A stretch of 64,000 nt of DNA from UBA2773 sp964458715 (GCA_964458715.1 CAYWJP010000001.1:17032-81031); one strand, 5' to 3'. Positions 17,090-26,549 are shown, numbered from the stretch's first letter. A program made the numbers and translations. Notes: generated from the letters alone by a model not told the origin.

Positions 17090-17557
17090 TTAGGCGAAGT
17101 GGGCAAAAGCTTTATTGGCCTCAGCCATTCGATGTGTATCTTCTCGTTTTTTCATAGCTGCTCCTTTTTTCTCAGCCGCATCCATCAATTCATCAGCTAA
17201 TCGAATTGCCATTTTTTTTCCTTTTTTATTTTTGATAGAATCTTTAATCCAACGCATAGCTAAAGTAGTTCTTTTAATGCCAATAACCGGAACTGGAACC
17301 TGGTAATTAGCGCCACCGATTCTTCGTCCTTTTAATTCCATCAAAGGAGAAACATTTTTAATAGCTTGTTCAAAAACATTTAAACCGCCCCGATTAGTTC
17401 TTTTATGAATTTCATCAAAAGCATCATAAATGATTTTTTCAGCAACCGTTCTTTTTCCTTTTACTAATAAGTGGCCCACGAATCGACCTACTAAAAGTGA
17501 ATCATAAACAGAATCTGGCAGCCAATTTTTTTTGTAAATTTTATTCTTTCTGGACAT
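17090..17557 (-). CDS. rpsG: small ribosomal subunit protein uS7
   Basis: The 155-residue uS7 primary 16S rRNA-binder of the 30S head. I use the ATG at 17555-17557 (MSRKNKIYKKNW), which gives the usual family length; a longer reading from 17602 adds 15 residues without support. Typical segments are LVGRFVGHLLVKGKRTVAEKIIYDAF, NVSPLMELKGRRIGGANYQVPVPV and RLADELMDAAEKKGAAMKKREDTHRMAEANKAFAHF. It lies between rpsL and fusA, with an element copy on both sides. Confidence 0.97.
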   Translation of the reverse strand: MSRKNKIYKKNWLPDSVYDSLLVGRFVGHLLVKGKRTVAEKIIYDAFDEIHKRTNRGGLNVFEQAIKNVSPLMELKGRRIGGANYQVPVPVIGIKRTTLAMRWIKDSIKNKKGKKMAIRLADELMDAAEKKGAAMKKREDTHRMAEANKAFAHFA

Positions 17558-17682
17558 GTTATTTAAATTTCTTAATATAATTTCTTGTTTATAAATAAAC
17601 ACTCAACAACTAACATTCAACCTCCATTCAACTCTCAACTTCAAAACATTCAACTCCAGCAAAACTCATATTACGCAATACA

Positions 17683-17803
17683 GAAATTAAATATTCGAGT
17701 GCAGTTCGAGGCGAAATTAAAAATTTTATTGAGACGCACTAAATTGGTGCGGCGAAATAGAATTTTTGATTTCAACAAAGAAATGTACCGAATAGTTAAT
17801 TTT
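17683..17803 (+). repeat. structured intergenic element, copy 4
   Basis: Arms GAAATTAAATATTCG (17683-17697) and CGAATAGTTAATTTT (17789-17803) pair with one G-U and one mismatch. Compared with copy 3, at least two pairs differ by compensatory change (U-A to C-G, G-C to A-U). The core is identical to copy 3: GTGCA/TGTAC, GTTCGAGG opposite AACAAAGAAA. The inner hairpin is CGCAC-TAAATTG-GTGCG. It lies 4 nt after the rpsL stop and before rpsG. Confidence 0.9.
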
Positions 17804-17807
17804 AAAC

Positions 17808-18224
17808 CTATTGTTTTTTAGGACGTTTAGTTCCATACCTAGATCTACTCTTAATTCGATTTTCAACACCAGCCGCATCCAAAACACCCCGAACTACTTG
17901 GTATCGAACACCAGGAAGATCTGGAGTACGACCACCTCTGATTACTACAATTGAATGTTCTTGCAAATTGTGCCCAACTCCTGGAATATAAGCAGTAACT
18001 TCCTTTCCGTTAGTAAGTCTAACTCTAGCAATCTTCCGAAGAGCAGAGTTTGGTTTTTTAGGACTAGTTGTACCAATTTTTATACACACCCCTCGCTTAA
18101 AGCAAGACGGATAATAAACTGGTTTATTCTTGATAGAATTAAAACCAAAATCCAAAGCAGTGGTTTTAGATTTTTTGACTACTTTTTTTCTGGGATTTTT
18201 AATAAGCTGGTTAATGGTCGGCAC
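17808..18224 (-). CDS. rpsL: small ribosomal subunit protein uS12
   Basis: A 138-residue uS12 at the decoding centre. It starts at GTG (18222-18224). The streptomycin-region motifs TSPKKPNSALRKIARVRLTNG and PGVGHNLQEHSIVVIRGGRTPDLPGVRY are intact, with Lys at the classical resistance positions (wild-type state). It heads the str operon with a strong promoter and a roughly 105-nt leader. No Shine-Dalgarno lies close to the GTG. Confidence 0.97.
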   Translation of the reverse strand: MPTINQLIKNPRKKVVKKSKTTALDFGFNSIKNKPVYYPSCFKRGVCIKIGTTSPKKPNSALRKIARVRLTNGKEVTAYIPGVGHNLQEHSIVVIRGGRTPDLPGVRYQVVRGVLDAAGVENRIKSRSRYGTKRPKKQ

Positions 18225-18271
18225 GTTTTTTTTAAAATTAATGGTTTATAAATTTATAATCCTCAAAATTT

Positions 18272-18314
18272 TAGACAATTACTAACAAAAAGCCAAACAA
18301 AACAATATTGTCTA
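18272..18314 (-). promoter_or_regulatory. rpsL leader hairpin
   Basis: In the 5' leader of the str operon, TAGACAAT (18272-18279) and ATTGTCTA (18307-18314) form a perfect 8-bp stem closing a 27-nt loop. It may be a ribosomal-protein feedback site or just a stabilising structure. There is no conserved sequence I can name. Confidence 0.35.
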
Positions 18315-18335
18315 GCGACATATTAACTTTTTTTA

Positions 18336-18364
18336 ATTCTACACAAAGAGAAGCGCTGTGTCAA
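18336..18364 (-). promoter_or_regulatory. promoter of the str operon
   Basis: On the minus strand, TTGACA (18359-18364), a 17-nt spacer and TAGAAT (18336-18341) make a near-consensus sigma70 promoter about 110 nt upstream of rpsL. The rest of the 320-nt spacer (18225-18544) holds the leader hairpin and a degenerate GC-rich repeat near 18424-18455, and no gene. Confidence 0.7.
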
Positions 18365-18544
18365 TACCTCTCCTAGAAATTATCTAGGATTTCGCATTTC
18401 TCTAAAATGCTTAAATTATAAACCTCGCTTACTCATTTCAATTCAGCGAAGCAGGTTGACCGACAGAAAAAAACGAGTTGAAAGTCAAAATGTATTGAAA
18501 TATTCTAAAACTGAAACAAATTTTTATAAGACAATTTTTTGTCT

Positions 18545-19777
18545 TTATTTTCCCATTTTTTTTCTAATAAAAGCTGGGATCTCAATATCTTCGTCCATAT
18601 CGTCTAATGGACTTTCGTCTTCTTTAAACAATTTAGAATCAAATTTGTCCTCTTTCTTTTTAAAATTATTTTCACTTCCGAAGTCATTCTTTGAATCAAT
18701 TTCAGCTTCTACATCGTCCTCTAGAAAAGAAGATATCTCATTTTCTTTGAAGCTATTTTCTTCTTCAGAATCGCTCTCTTCTCCATCTGAATTAAGAGCA
18801 AAATCTCCCTGTAAATCTCCGCTATTATCAAATCCAGTTGCTACGACGGTAATCTTGATTTCATCTTTTTTGATAGTTTCATCTGAAGTTGCTCCAAATA
18901 TTATTCTAGCATTAGAATCAATATTTTCAGTGATAATTCCAGCAGCTTCATTAATCTCCATCATAGTTAAATCTAATCCACCAGTAATATTAAATAAGAT
19001 ACCCTTGGCACCATCAATTGAAATATCCAAAAGAGGTGATTTAATGGCTTGTTTGGCTGCTTTTTGAGCTCGATCTTCTCCTGAAGCTACTCCCACTCCC
19101 ATCAAAGCTGAACCGCTATCTTGAATAACAGATTTAATATCAGCAAAATCAACATTGATAATTCCTGGCTTAGTAATTAAATCAGAAATACCTTGTACGC
19201 CTTGTCTTAAAACATCATCAACAATTTTAAAAGCATTTAAAAGCGATGTTTGTCTATCTACAATTTGTAAAAGTTTATCATTTTGAACAGTAATTGAGGT
19301 ATCTACTCGATCTCTAAGATTTTCCAAAGATTCTTCGGCAATGGCCATTCGTTGTTTTCCTTCAAAAGAAAAAGGTTTAGTGGCAACACCAACAGTTAAA
19401 GCTCCTGCTTCCCTAGCCGCTTCAGCCACCACTGGTCCAGCTCCCGATCCAGTCCCTCCTCCAGCTCCATAAACCACGAAAACCATATCGCAACCCTTAA
19501 AAGCTTCTTGAATTTCATCTCGATTTTCTTCAGCAGCTTGACGTCCCAATTCAGGATTCATTCCCGCTCCTAAACCTCGAGTTAAATTTTTTCCGATATG
19601 AATCTTTTCTCCAGCCGCACAAGCATGCAAATCTTGAGCATCGGTATTGATTGCAACAAAATCAACTCCGGTCAATTTACAATCAATCATCCGGGTAATA
19701 GCATTGCCTCCAGAGCCACCAACTCCTGCAACTTTTATTTTTGCAAATGTTTCTACTTCCGGTTTTACTTCTGCCAT
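18545..19777 (-). CDS. ftsZ: cell division protein FtsZ
   Basis: A 410-residue tubulin-like GTPase that forms the division ring. The GTP-binding signature GAGGGTGSG is at about 104-112, with NTDAQDL (44-50) and the T7 loop NVDFADIKSV (about 208-217). After residue 320 comes an acidic, disordered linker, and the C-terminus ends DEDIEIPAFIRKKMGK, the conserved peptide that binds FtsA. It is the last gene of the dcw cluster, 91 nt after ftsA. No Shine-Dalgarno. Confidence 0.98.
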   Translation of the reverse strand: MAEVKPEVETFAKIKVAGVGGSGGNAITRMIDCKLTGVDFVAINTDAQDLHACAAGEKIHIGKNLTRGLGAGMNPELGRQAAEENRDEIQEAFKGCDMVFVVYGAGGGTGSGAGPVVAEAAREAGALTVGVATKPFSFEGKQRMAIAEESLENLRDRVDTSITVQNDKLLQIVDRQTSLLNAFKIVDDVLRQGVQGISDLITKPGIINVDFADIKSVIQDSGSALMGVGVASGEDRAQKAAKQAIKSPLLDISIDGAKGILFNITGGLDLTMMEINEAAGIITENIDSNARIIFGATSDETIKKDEIKITVVATGFDNSGDLQGDFALNSDGEESDSEEENSFKENEISSFLEDDVEAEIDSKNDFGSENNFKKKEDKFDSKLFKEDESPLDDMDEDIEIPAFIRKKMGK

Positions 19778-19868
19778 TTGTATTTAAATTACGTTTAATA
19801 AAAAAGACGTTATGTAATTCTATCAAGTTTTTAAAAAAAGTCAAATGTTAAATCTTTTTTTATCAAAA

Positions 19869-21122
19869 TTAGCTTCCTGGCAATAAATCTTTTAGCCATT
19901 TTTTAGCAATATTAAGTATTTCTATATATTTTTTTTGACTATTTTTGACTAAATAGGAAGAATTAATTGGTTGATCTTCCTCTTCCATTATCCATAAAAT
20001 CGCCCCTGCAGAAACAGAACAAGAAGGATCATCAACTTTATCAACCAATCCTGATAATCCGTTAGGAAAGCCAACTTGAGCAGGAAGTTTTAGATTTTCT
20101 TTAGCCAAATCAACCATTCCGTAAAGACAAGATCCGCCGCCAGTCAAGACTGCTCCAGCTGGTAACAAGGCCGATCGATTTATTTTATTAAGTTCTTTTT
20201 CAACTAATTGAAAAATTTCTTCAACTCGAGCTTCAATAATTTCCGCCACATGATGACGAGAAATAACGCCCTCTTCATCCGAACAAATATTAGCTAAATT
20301 AATTTTTTCTTTTTTATCAATTTCTCCTGGAATGGCTGAGCCATATTTCAGTTTGGCTTTTTCAGCTACATCGATAGCTGTTCTCATTCCAATGGCGACA
20401 TCATTGGTAATATGATTAGCGCCAATTGGTAATACTGATAAATAAACTAATTCTCTTTCTTCGAAAACTGCAATTGAGGTGGTTTCCCCTCCAATATCGA
20501 TTGAAACAACCCCGAGTTCTCTTTGTCTTTTATTAAGAACTGCCTTAGAAGAAGCCAAGGGAGCCGCCACAAAACCGTTAAAATCAAGATTAGCTCGATT
20601 AATACATTGAGCAATATTTCGAAGATAAGGAGTGAAACCAGCAATTACCACGCCTCTCATTTCCAATCTAACTCCGGTCATTCCCACTGGTTCCCGAATT
20701 CCTTTTTGATCATCTAGAGAAAAACTTTGAGGGATAGTGTGTAAAATTTCATAATTGTGATCAACGTTAATAGCCTGACTAGAATCTATAACTCTCTCCA
20801 CATCATCTTCGGTCACCTCACCATCAGCTTTACTAACTCCGATCACTCCTTTAGTGGGAATACATCTCAAATGACTGCCACCAACTGCTACATAAACATC
20901 ATCAACCTTAACGCCTGACATTCTTTCGGCTTTCTCTACTGAAAACTGAACTGATTTAGTTACATCTTCAAGATCGATTATAACACCCTTTCTCATTCCA
21001 GAAGATTCAGTTTTTCCAACCCCAACAACCCTAGGTTTTTCACCTGGAATTATTTCAGCAACTACAACTCTGACAAATGAAGAGCCAATGTCTAAAACTG
21101 TTATGTATTTTTGTTTAACCAT
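19869..21122 (-). CDS. ftsA: cell division protein FtsA
   Basis: A 417-residue actin-like ATPase that anchors FtsZ to the membrane. Phosphate-binding loops are seen in ITVLDIGSSFVRVVVAEI (8-25) and GVVSIDIGGETTSIAVFE (about 202-219), with the adenosine motif AGAVLTGGGSCLYGM near 320-334. The C-terminus IAKKWLKDLLPGS can form the amphipathic membrane helix. It is placed directly upstream of ftsZ, as is usual. Length is normal. Confidence 0.97.
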   Translation of the reverse strand: MVKQKYITVLDIGSSFVRVVVAEIIPGEKPRVVGVGKTESSGMRKGVIIDLEDVTKSVQFSVEKAERMSGVKVDDVYVAVGGSHLRCIPTKGVIGVSKADGEVTEDDVERVIDSSQAINVDHNYEILHTIPQSFSLDDQKGIREPVGMTGVRLEMRGVVIAGFTPYLRNIAQCINRANLDFNGFVAAPLASSKAVLNKRQRELGVVSIDIGGETTSIAVFEERELVYLSVLPIGANHITNDVAIGMRTAIDVAEKAKLKYGSAIPGEIDKKEKINLANICSDEEGVISRHHVAEIIEARVEEIFQLVEKELNKINRSALLPAGAVLTGGGSCLYGMVDLAKENLKLPAQVGFPNGLSGLVDKVDDPSCSVSAGAILWIMEEEDQPINSSYLVKNSQKKYIEILNIAKKWLKDLLPGS

Positions 21123-21233
21123 TTTCTATAAAAAAATATAAACCAAAACTGACTTAATCGAGAATATCTCAATTTGTAGTTTCTCAATCTAAGTGTAGAA
21201 CACTTTTGACAAATTCGGAACACTTCCATTAAA

Positions 21234-21614
21234 TTAATTCACTAAGCAATTGCCGTCACCTGAGACACTGCAATCTATTCTAAAAGTAGGACTCGCGCTA
21301 GTACCACCGCACCAAGCGCTTAAAGTTCCAGTACTTGGATTAGTAGTGTAATAACTGCAGTCTCCCAATCCAGGATAATTGATAGCGCCACAAAGGAGTC
21401 CTTCTCCTGTAGCAGTTGGTGCAGTAATAGATGCTCCAGTGATAAAACACTCTACCGCATAAGGCAAAACAGCATTCATAGACTCTAAAGCCCTTGCAGT
21501 CCTTGCTTTCTCCCTTTGACCAGAAACGCCCACTAAAATAGTTCCAGCTAAAATTCCAATAATAGCCATGACTAAAAGTAACTCAATTAAAGTAAATCCT
21601 TTTTGTTTCTCCAT
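21234..21614 (-). CDS. type IV pilin/pseudopilin-like protein
   Basis: A 126-residue prepilin with the class III signal MEKQKG|FTLIELLLVMAIIGILAGTIL: cleavage is expected after Gly6 and leaves Phe1 and Glu5 of the mature pilin. The hydrophobic helix continues to about residue 28. The C-terminal half is small, rich in G/T/S, with five cysteines (near residues 56, 75, 86, 100 and 114-122) that may form disulfides. It lies between murF and ftsA inside the dcw cluster, an odd place for a pilin gene. CPR bacteria use type IV pili for attachment and DNA uptake; which role this one has is unknown. Confidence 0.85.
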   Translation of the reverse strand: MEKQKGFTLIELLLVMAIIGILAGTILVGVSGQREKARTARALESMNAVLPYAVECFITGASITAPTATGEGLLCGAINYPGLGDCSYYTTNPSTGTLSAWCGGTSASPTFRIDCSVSGDGNCLVN

Positions 21615-21781
21615 TGTTTTTTTTATTTTTAAGATACTCTTTATTATATTATATTCTGTTTATTTTATAATACTACTTTTTAATAAATTTTGCAAAATAT
21701 ATTTTCGAAAGATTGTTTGAAAAGATCTTTTCTATCATAATTTTACATTTAATGAAAAAATTATGGTCAGAAAAAATCTTA

Positions 21782-23017
21782 TTAAATTCTCAAAACCTTC
21801 ACTATTTCTTCTAGTTTTATTCCCCTAGAACCTTTAATTAATATTAAATCACCTGGTTGAATTAATTCTTTTATTAAATCTCTGGCTTCTAGCGAATTTC
21901 CAAAAACCATCACATTTTCTTGATTCTCGGAATTTTTTAAATAAGATTGAACTGCTTCTTCCATTTGATGCCCAATCGCAATAAAATAATCTGGCCGAAT
22001 TTGAGCAACTTTTTTTCCGATAAGTTTATGACTTTTTATTTCTTCCTCTCCTAGCTCCAACATGTCTCCTAAAATCAAAATCTTGCGAACCGCTTTAACT
22101 TCTGTAACTAAATCCAAGGCTAAATTTAAACTAGCTGGAGCACTATTGTAAGTGTCATCAATGATTACTGAATTATTAATTCCTTTGGTTAAGCTCATCC
22201 GACCAGAACAAGATTTAAAATCTTTTAAAGTTTCAATCATTTCGATCAAATTCAAGTCAAAATATCTGCCTACTGCTAAAGCGGCCAAAATTGAATAAAC
22301 GCTTCCCTTTCCCACACAACTCTTTAAACGAACTGGCAAAACCTTATCTTGATAATTTAATTTGAAATTAAGACCATCAATTTTTTGAATATTTTCACTT
22401 ATTTCTATTTTAGAAATAATATCTGTAGCTCTCATCTCCGCTTCGTTTTCCAGACCATAGCTAATAATATTTACAGAAAGTTTTTCTCCGATATTCCGAA
22501 TTGTTTTATTATCCCAATTGCAAATTGCTATTCCTTTTTCAAGAATACTTCTTAATAAATGTCCTTTCTCTGTCGCTAAAGCTTGCTTAGTTTTAAAATT
22601 TTCCAAATGAGAAATTCCAATATTAGTTAAAACCCCGACTGTTATTGGAATAAAATCACAAAAATATTTTATATCGCCCGGTTTATCAGCTCCCATCTCT
22701 AAAACTAAAATTTCTGGATAATTCTTATCAAAAAACAAAGCTTTAATCCAAAAATAAAGAACTCCCCAAACTTGTAGAATTTTATTTCTACTATAATCCA
22801 CTCGACAACCTAAAATAGTCAAAGCTACTCCAATTTCATTATTGTAATTTTTGGCGCTACTTCGAACTTTAAAATTAGAACTTAAGACCTTGTTAATAGC
22901 CTCTTTGGTGGTTGTTTTTCCGACACTTCCCGTAATAGCAATCACAATTGGATTTTGTTTTTTTAAAACCCCTTTAGCCATTAGCTTTAAGATGATTTGG
23001 ATAATGCTAGCTTTCAT
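21782..23017 (-). CDS. murF: UDP-MurNAc-tripeptide:D-alanyl-D-alanine ligase
   Basis: A 411-residue Mur ligase that adds D-Ala-D-Ala to the UDP-MurNAc peptide. The ATP loop VIAITGSVGKTTTKEAI is at about residues 25-41, the Mur middle domain has VLEMGADKPGDIKYFCDF and LTNIGISHLENFKTKQAL, and the C-terminal domain has IDDTYNSAPASLNLAL and LILGDMLELG. The MGAD/GDIK pattern is MurF-like. It lies 21 nt downstream of the ftsI-type gene. Length is slightly shorter than usual (about 450). Confidence 0.93.
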   Translation of the reverse strand: MKASIIQIILKLMAKGVLKKQNPIVIAITGSVGKTTTKEAINKVLSSNFKVRSSAKNYNNEIGVALTILGCRVDYSRNKILQVWGVLYFWIKALFFDKNYPEILVLEMGADKPGDIKYFCDFIPITVGVLTNIGISHLENFKTKQALATEKGHLLRSILEKGIAICNWDNKTIRNIGEKLSVNIISYGLENEAEMRATDIISKIEISENIQKIDGLNFKLNYQDKVLPVRLKSCVGKGSVYSILAALAVGRYFDLNLIEMIETLKDFKSCSGRMSLTKGINNSVIIDDTYNSAPASLNLALDLVTEVKAVRKILILGDMLELGEEEIKSHKLIGKKVAQIRPDYFIAIGHQMEEAVQSYLKNSENQENVMVFGNSLEARDLIKELIQPGDLILIKGSRGIKLEEIVKVLRI

Positions 23018-23038
23018 AATTTTAATTAAACTTAAATA

Positions 23039-24904
23039 TTAATCATTACTTTCATCTTTTTTTGGCTCTTTACTATTTTCTTCCTCAGAAACAAGATTTA
23101 AATAATCATGAGATTTATTAAATTTTTCTAATTGCTCTTTAGTATATTCCTCAGTCGGCTTGATCCCATAATGTTCAAACAAGAATTTTGCCATCTCCCC
23201 AAAAACTGGACCAGCCGTGCTTTCTGCCCACTCAACATCTTTAGGATTATCGATTATCACTAACATGGCAAATTTAGCATTATCTACCGGTCCAAAGCCA
23301 GCAAAAGAACCAACGGTTGCACCCTCAACATAGCCTCCTTTTTCTTTATCTGAAATTTGAGCCGTTCCAGTTTTTCCTGCTACTCGATAGCCCGGAACTC
23401 CAGCCAATTTACCATGCCCATTAACAACATTACTTTCTAACATCAAATCAATTTTATTGGAAGTATCTCTGGAAATAACTTTTCTCACTACCTCCCTTTC
23501 AATTTCCCTTTTTTGTCCGTTAGAATCAATTCTAGCTTGAATGATTTTAGGCTTAACTAATTCCCCCCCGTTAGCTAAAGCCGCATAAGCAGTAGCTAAT
23601 TGAAGAGGAGTAACTGATATCCCTTGCCCAAAAGAAGCCGTATAATATTCAATATCTCGATTGGTTTTTAGATTAGAAATATTTCCATTCATTTCACCAA
23701 ATAATCCAATTCCCGTTTTCTTTCCAAATCCAAACTTCTCAACATATTCTAAAAATTTATTATTGCCTAATTTTTTTTCAATATGAATAACTCCAGTATT
23801 AATAGATTTTTCTATTATTTCGGTCATAGTTTGTTTACCATAAACTTTTTCTTCCGAGTTTTTAATGGTATAACCAGAAATTTCAACCGAACCCGTATCA
23901 ATATAGGTGTCATTGACTTCAATAACTCCAGCGTCCAAACCAGCCGCCATTGTAAAAGCTTTAAAAACTGATCCACATTCATAAACATTAGCTAAATTTG
24001 AGTTCATATAAACACTGGCATCTTCCACTTCCGAAAAACTATTCAGATCAAAAGTCGGCTCTTGAGCCATGGCCAAAATATCGCCAGAGTAAGGATCTAT
24101 TATAATAATTCGACCTCCATCGGCATCGTGTTTCTTAATCGCATTTTTCAAAGTCAATTCTGCCTTAAATTGAATAGCATAATTAATTGATAAAATTAAA
24201 TCACTTCCATTTTGAGCTGGACTTAATAATCGCTCTCCAATTGAAATCCATCGTTTACCCGCATCTTTTTCTTGTTTTAGCCAACCTTTCTTCCCTAACA
24301 ATAAATCATTATAAGATTTCTCAATTCCATATAAACCAACTCTTTCATTTTTTCCATTATAACCCTCAAATCCAATTACTTGAGATGCCAAAGAATTGTT
24401 AGGATAATAACGCCAACTTTCACTTTCTAGTTGAATTCCGTCATTATCTAATTCTTTTATTTTTTTAATTTCTTCTTCGGATATTTTTCTTTTTAAAGGC
24501 TCATAGACGTCATCCTTTTTTGATAATTTTAAAAAAACAATTTCCCGTTCCATCCCTAAAATTTCGCTCACTTTATAGGACAAAACTTCCACATCATCAT
24601 TTTTAATATTATCAGGCACTGCATAAACAGTAAACATATCTCTATTAGTAGCTACTGGCAATAAACCACTTCCTTCACTCAAAAAAATTCCGCCTCTTTT
24701 GGGCTCCAAAGTCGACAGAGAGAAGTGTTGATTATCGGCTTGGGCCTTATAAAGATCATAGCCTTTAATCTGTAAAACATATAATCTAAAAAAAACTACC
24801 CCAAATAAAAATAAAAGCAGGACGGAAAGAAAGTTTATCCTGTTTCTAAAAATCTTTTCTCGATTGTCGTTATCACTTTCTCTCGTTTTACTATTATTTA
24901 CCAT
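23039..24904 (-). CDS. ftsI: division-type penicillin-binding protein (FtsI/PBP2)
   Basis: A 621-residue class B penicillin-binding protein, the septal peptidoglycan transpeptidase. One N-terminal membrane segment (about 25-46) is followed by the dimerisation/pedestal domain and the transpeptidase domain, with SVFK (312-315, nucleophile Ser), SIN (367-369) and KTG (511-513). C-terminal residues after 590 are acidic and disordered. It sits between ftsL and murF, the standard dcw position. Confidence 0.95.
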   Translation of the reverse strand: MVNNSKTRESDNDNREKIFRNRINFLSVLLLFLFGVVFFRLYVLQIKGYDLYKAQADNQHFSLSTLEPKRGGIFLSEGSGLLPVATNRDMFTVYAVPDNIKNDDVEVLSYKVSEILGMEREIVFLKLSKKDDVYEPLKRKISEEEIKKIKELDNDGIQLESESWRYYPNNSLASQVIGFEGYNGKNERVGLYGIEKSYNDLLLGKKGWLKQEKDAGKRWISIGERLLSPAQNGSDLILSINYAIQFKAELTLKNAIKKHDADGGRIIIIDPYSGDILAMAQEPTFDLNSFSEVEDASVYMNSNLANVYECGSVFKAFTMAAGLDAGVIEVNDTYIDTGSVEISGYTIKNSEEKVYGKQTMTEIIEKSINTGVIHIEKKLGNNKFLEYVEKFGFGKKTGIGLFGEMNGNISNLKTNRDIEYYTASFGQGISVTPLQLATAYAALANGGELVKPKIIQARIDSNGQKREIEREVVRKVISRDTSNKIDLMLESNVVNGHGKLAGVPGYRVAGKTGTAQISDKEKGGYVEGATVGSFAGFGPVDNAKFAMLVIIDNPKDVEWAESTAGPVFGEMAKFLFEHYGIKPTEEYTKEQLEKFNKSHDYLNLVSEEENSKEPKKDESND

Positions 24905-25000
24905 GATAATTGCCCGTTTAGGAATTTCTTTAAAATCATTCCAGGTTTTGAATTCGATCCATCTTTCCCCCTAGTAATACCGTTATATTGATACTGTTCC

Positions 25001-25130
25001 TTAATTTCTAATTTTGAATTTTGAATGAATTTTTAATATCTGAATGTCTGAATTTTTAAAACTCCGTTTTAGTTTTAAAATTAAATCATTTGAAATTGAA
25101 TCAAAATTCTAAATTCGAAATTCTAAATTT
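25001..25130. repeat. AT-rich palindromic intergenic repeat, family A
   Basis: An imperfect AT-rich inverted repeat. The central block TTTTTAAAACTCCGTTTTAG (near 25055-25075) recurs with one change at 27184-27203, and the tail ATCAAAATTCTAAATTCGAA matches 27238-27257. Shorter relatives are at 26500-26650, 12786-12840 and 4600-4660. No gene is visible. Confidence 0.6.
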
Positions 25131-25136
25131 CTTAAT

Positions 25137-25514
25137 TTATTCAGTCATCATCGCCATCTCATCGCTTTTTTCAATTTCGACAAAACTAACCTGATCAGGG
25201 CTTACTAAATTTAATCTTTCTCTTTCATTTTCAAAATGATAACTAGATTTTAACTGAGCTATCTGAATTTCCAAAGACTCGTTTTTATCTCTTAATTCTT
25301 CTAATAATTGTTCTTTGCTGTTAATCTCCTGCCCCATAGTCGCTAATTGATTTATCTGAAAAATATAACCCAGACTAGAAACTACTACCATCATAAACAA
25401 ACTCGAAAATATTAATTTAAGATTAAAAATTTGCGAAATATTTCTGGACTTCTTGCTTTTAGACTGTTGAGTACTAAAAGTTTGGCAATTTTTAACTAAT
25501 AGTGATTTACTCAT
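25137..25514 (-). CDS. ftsL: FtsL-like division protein
   Basis: A 125-residue bitopic protein in the ftsL position between rsmH and ftsI. The basic N-terminus (1-28) is cytoplasmic, one membrane segment covers about residues 30-52 (LKLIFSSLFMMVVVSSLGYIF), and a leucine-rich coiled coil follows (INSKEQLLEELRDKNESLEIQIAQL). This topology and place define FtsL/DivIC-type proteins, whose sequences diverge greatly. The call rests on topology and context more than on sequence. Confidence 0.75.
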   Translation of the reverse strand: MSKSLLVKNCQTFSTQQSKSKKSRNISQIFNLKLIFSSLFMMVVVSSLGYIFQINQLATMGQEINSKEQLLEELRDKNESLEIQIAQLKSSYHFENERERLNLVSPDQVSFVEIEKSDEMAMMTE

Positions 25515-25567
25515 TTTTTTGTTTTTTATTTTTATTTGTTTTTGACATAAATTCCTTTTTCTTTAAA

Positions 25568-26494
25568 TTACCCTAACTTCTTGGCGACCCGAAGCTTAGC
25601 GCTTCGAGATCTTGTATTTTCTTTTAATTCTTCTTCTGATGGTCGAATGGGTTTTCGAGTAATTATCTCTAATATTTTTTTCTGATTACAAACGCAGACA
25701 GGAAGTTCTTTGGGACAAATACATCCCCCTGTATTTGCCCTAAAGAACTGTTTCACCAATCGATCTTCGAGAGAATGAAAACTTATTACCGCTAATCGAC
25801 CTTCGTTATTTAAAACGCCAATTGATTCTTTTAAAAAAACTTCCAGATTATCTAATTCATTATTCACTGCAATCCTTAAGGCTTGAAAAACTCTAGTAGC
25901 TGGATTCATTCCCCTCCTAGCCTTAGCATTACCAATTACTATTTCCTCTAGTTCTTTAGTCGTTTCAATCTTCTTTTCTTTACGTCGCTCCACTATTCTC
26001 TTGGCAATTTTTCTAGAATTTGATTCCTCTCCATATCGGAAAAATATATCCACCAACGATTCTTCTTTCCAGCTGTTGACAATGTGATAAGCCGTTCTAG
26101 TTCCTTCTTGTCCTAATCGCATATCCAGAGGAGCATCAATCTGAAAGCTCATCCCGTATTCCTTATTCTTCACCTGGTCTAATCGCCAACCTAAATCAGC
26201 CATTATTCCATCTACTTTGTCAATTTTCAAATCTTTCAATATTTGCCGAATATTAATAAAATTGTCCTTTATTAAATAAACTTTCGGCCCTTTTTTATTT
26301 TCTCCTATTTTCTTTTTAAATTCGTCAATCGCCATCTGATCTAAATCAATTCCAATCAAAGTCCCCGTTTCTCCAATCTTCTCCATTGCTAACTGACTAT
26401 GTCCTCCCCCACCTAAAGTTGCATCTACTATGGTCATTCCAGGTTTTATATTCAATCCTTCCACTGTTTCCCCCAGCAAAACTGTTATATGCAT
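25568..26494 (-). CDS. rsmH: 16S rRNA (cytosine-N4) methyltransferase
   Basis: A 308-residue MraW/RsmH enzyme that methylates C1402 of 16S rRNA. Key blocks are HITVLLGETVEGL (2-14), VDATLGGGGHSQLAM (SAM site), GIMADLGWRLDQVKN, DAPLDMRLGQ and RVFQALRIAVNNELDNLE, plus ISFHSLEDRLVKQFF near 240. MADLGW replaces the usual LDLGVSSxQ. It is the second gene of the dcw cluster after mraZ. Confidence 0.96.
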   Translation of the reverse strand: MHITVLLGETVEGLNIKPGMTIVDATLGGGGHSQLAMEKIGETGTLIGIDLDQMAIDEFKKKIGENKKGPKVYLIKDNFINIRQILKDLKIDKVDGIMADLGWRLDQVKNKEYGMSFQIDAPLDMRLGQEGTRTAYHIVNSWKEESLVDIFFRYGEESNSRKIAKRIVERRKEKKIETTKELEEIVIGNAKARRGMNPATRVFQALRIAVNNELDNLEVFLKESIGVLNNEGRLAVISFHSLEDRLVKQFFRANTGGCICPKELPVCVCNQKKILEIITRKPIRPSEEELKENTRSRSAKLRVAKKLG

Positions 26495-26519
26495 AAATTA
26501 AAATTAATTTTCAATTTTT

Positions 26520-26549
26520 CCGCCTCGGCAAGCCTCCGGCGAGATGGGC
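26520..26549. repeat. GC-rich repeat (CCGCCTCGGCAAGC...CGAGATGGGC)
   Basis: A 30-nt GC-rich block in an AT-rich spacer. Nearly the same sequence occurs in reverse orientation at 49281-49308, keeping the arms CCGCCTCGGCAAGC and CGAGATGGGC while the middle differs. It shows a dispersed repeat family. Confidence 0.65.
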
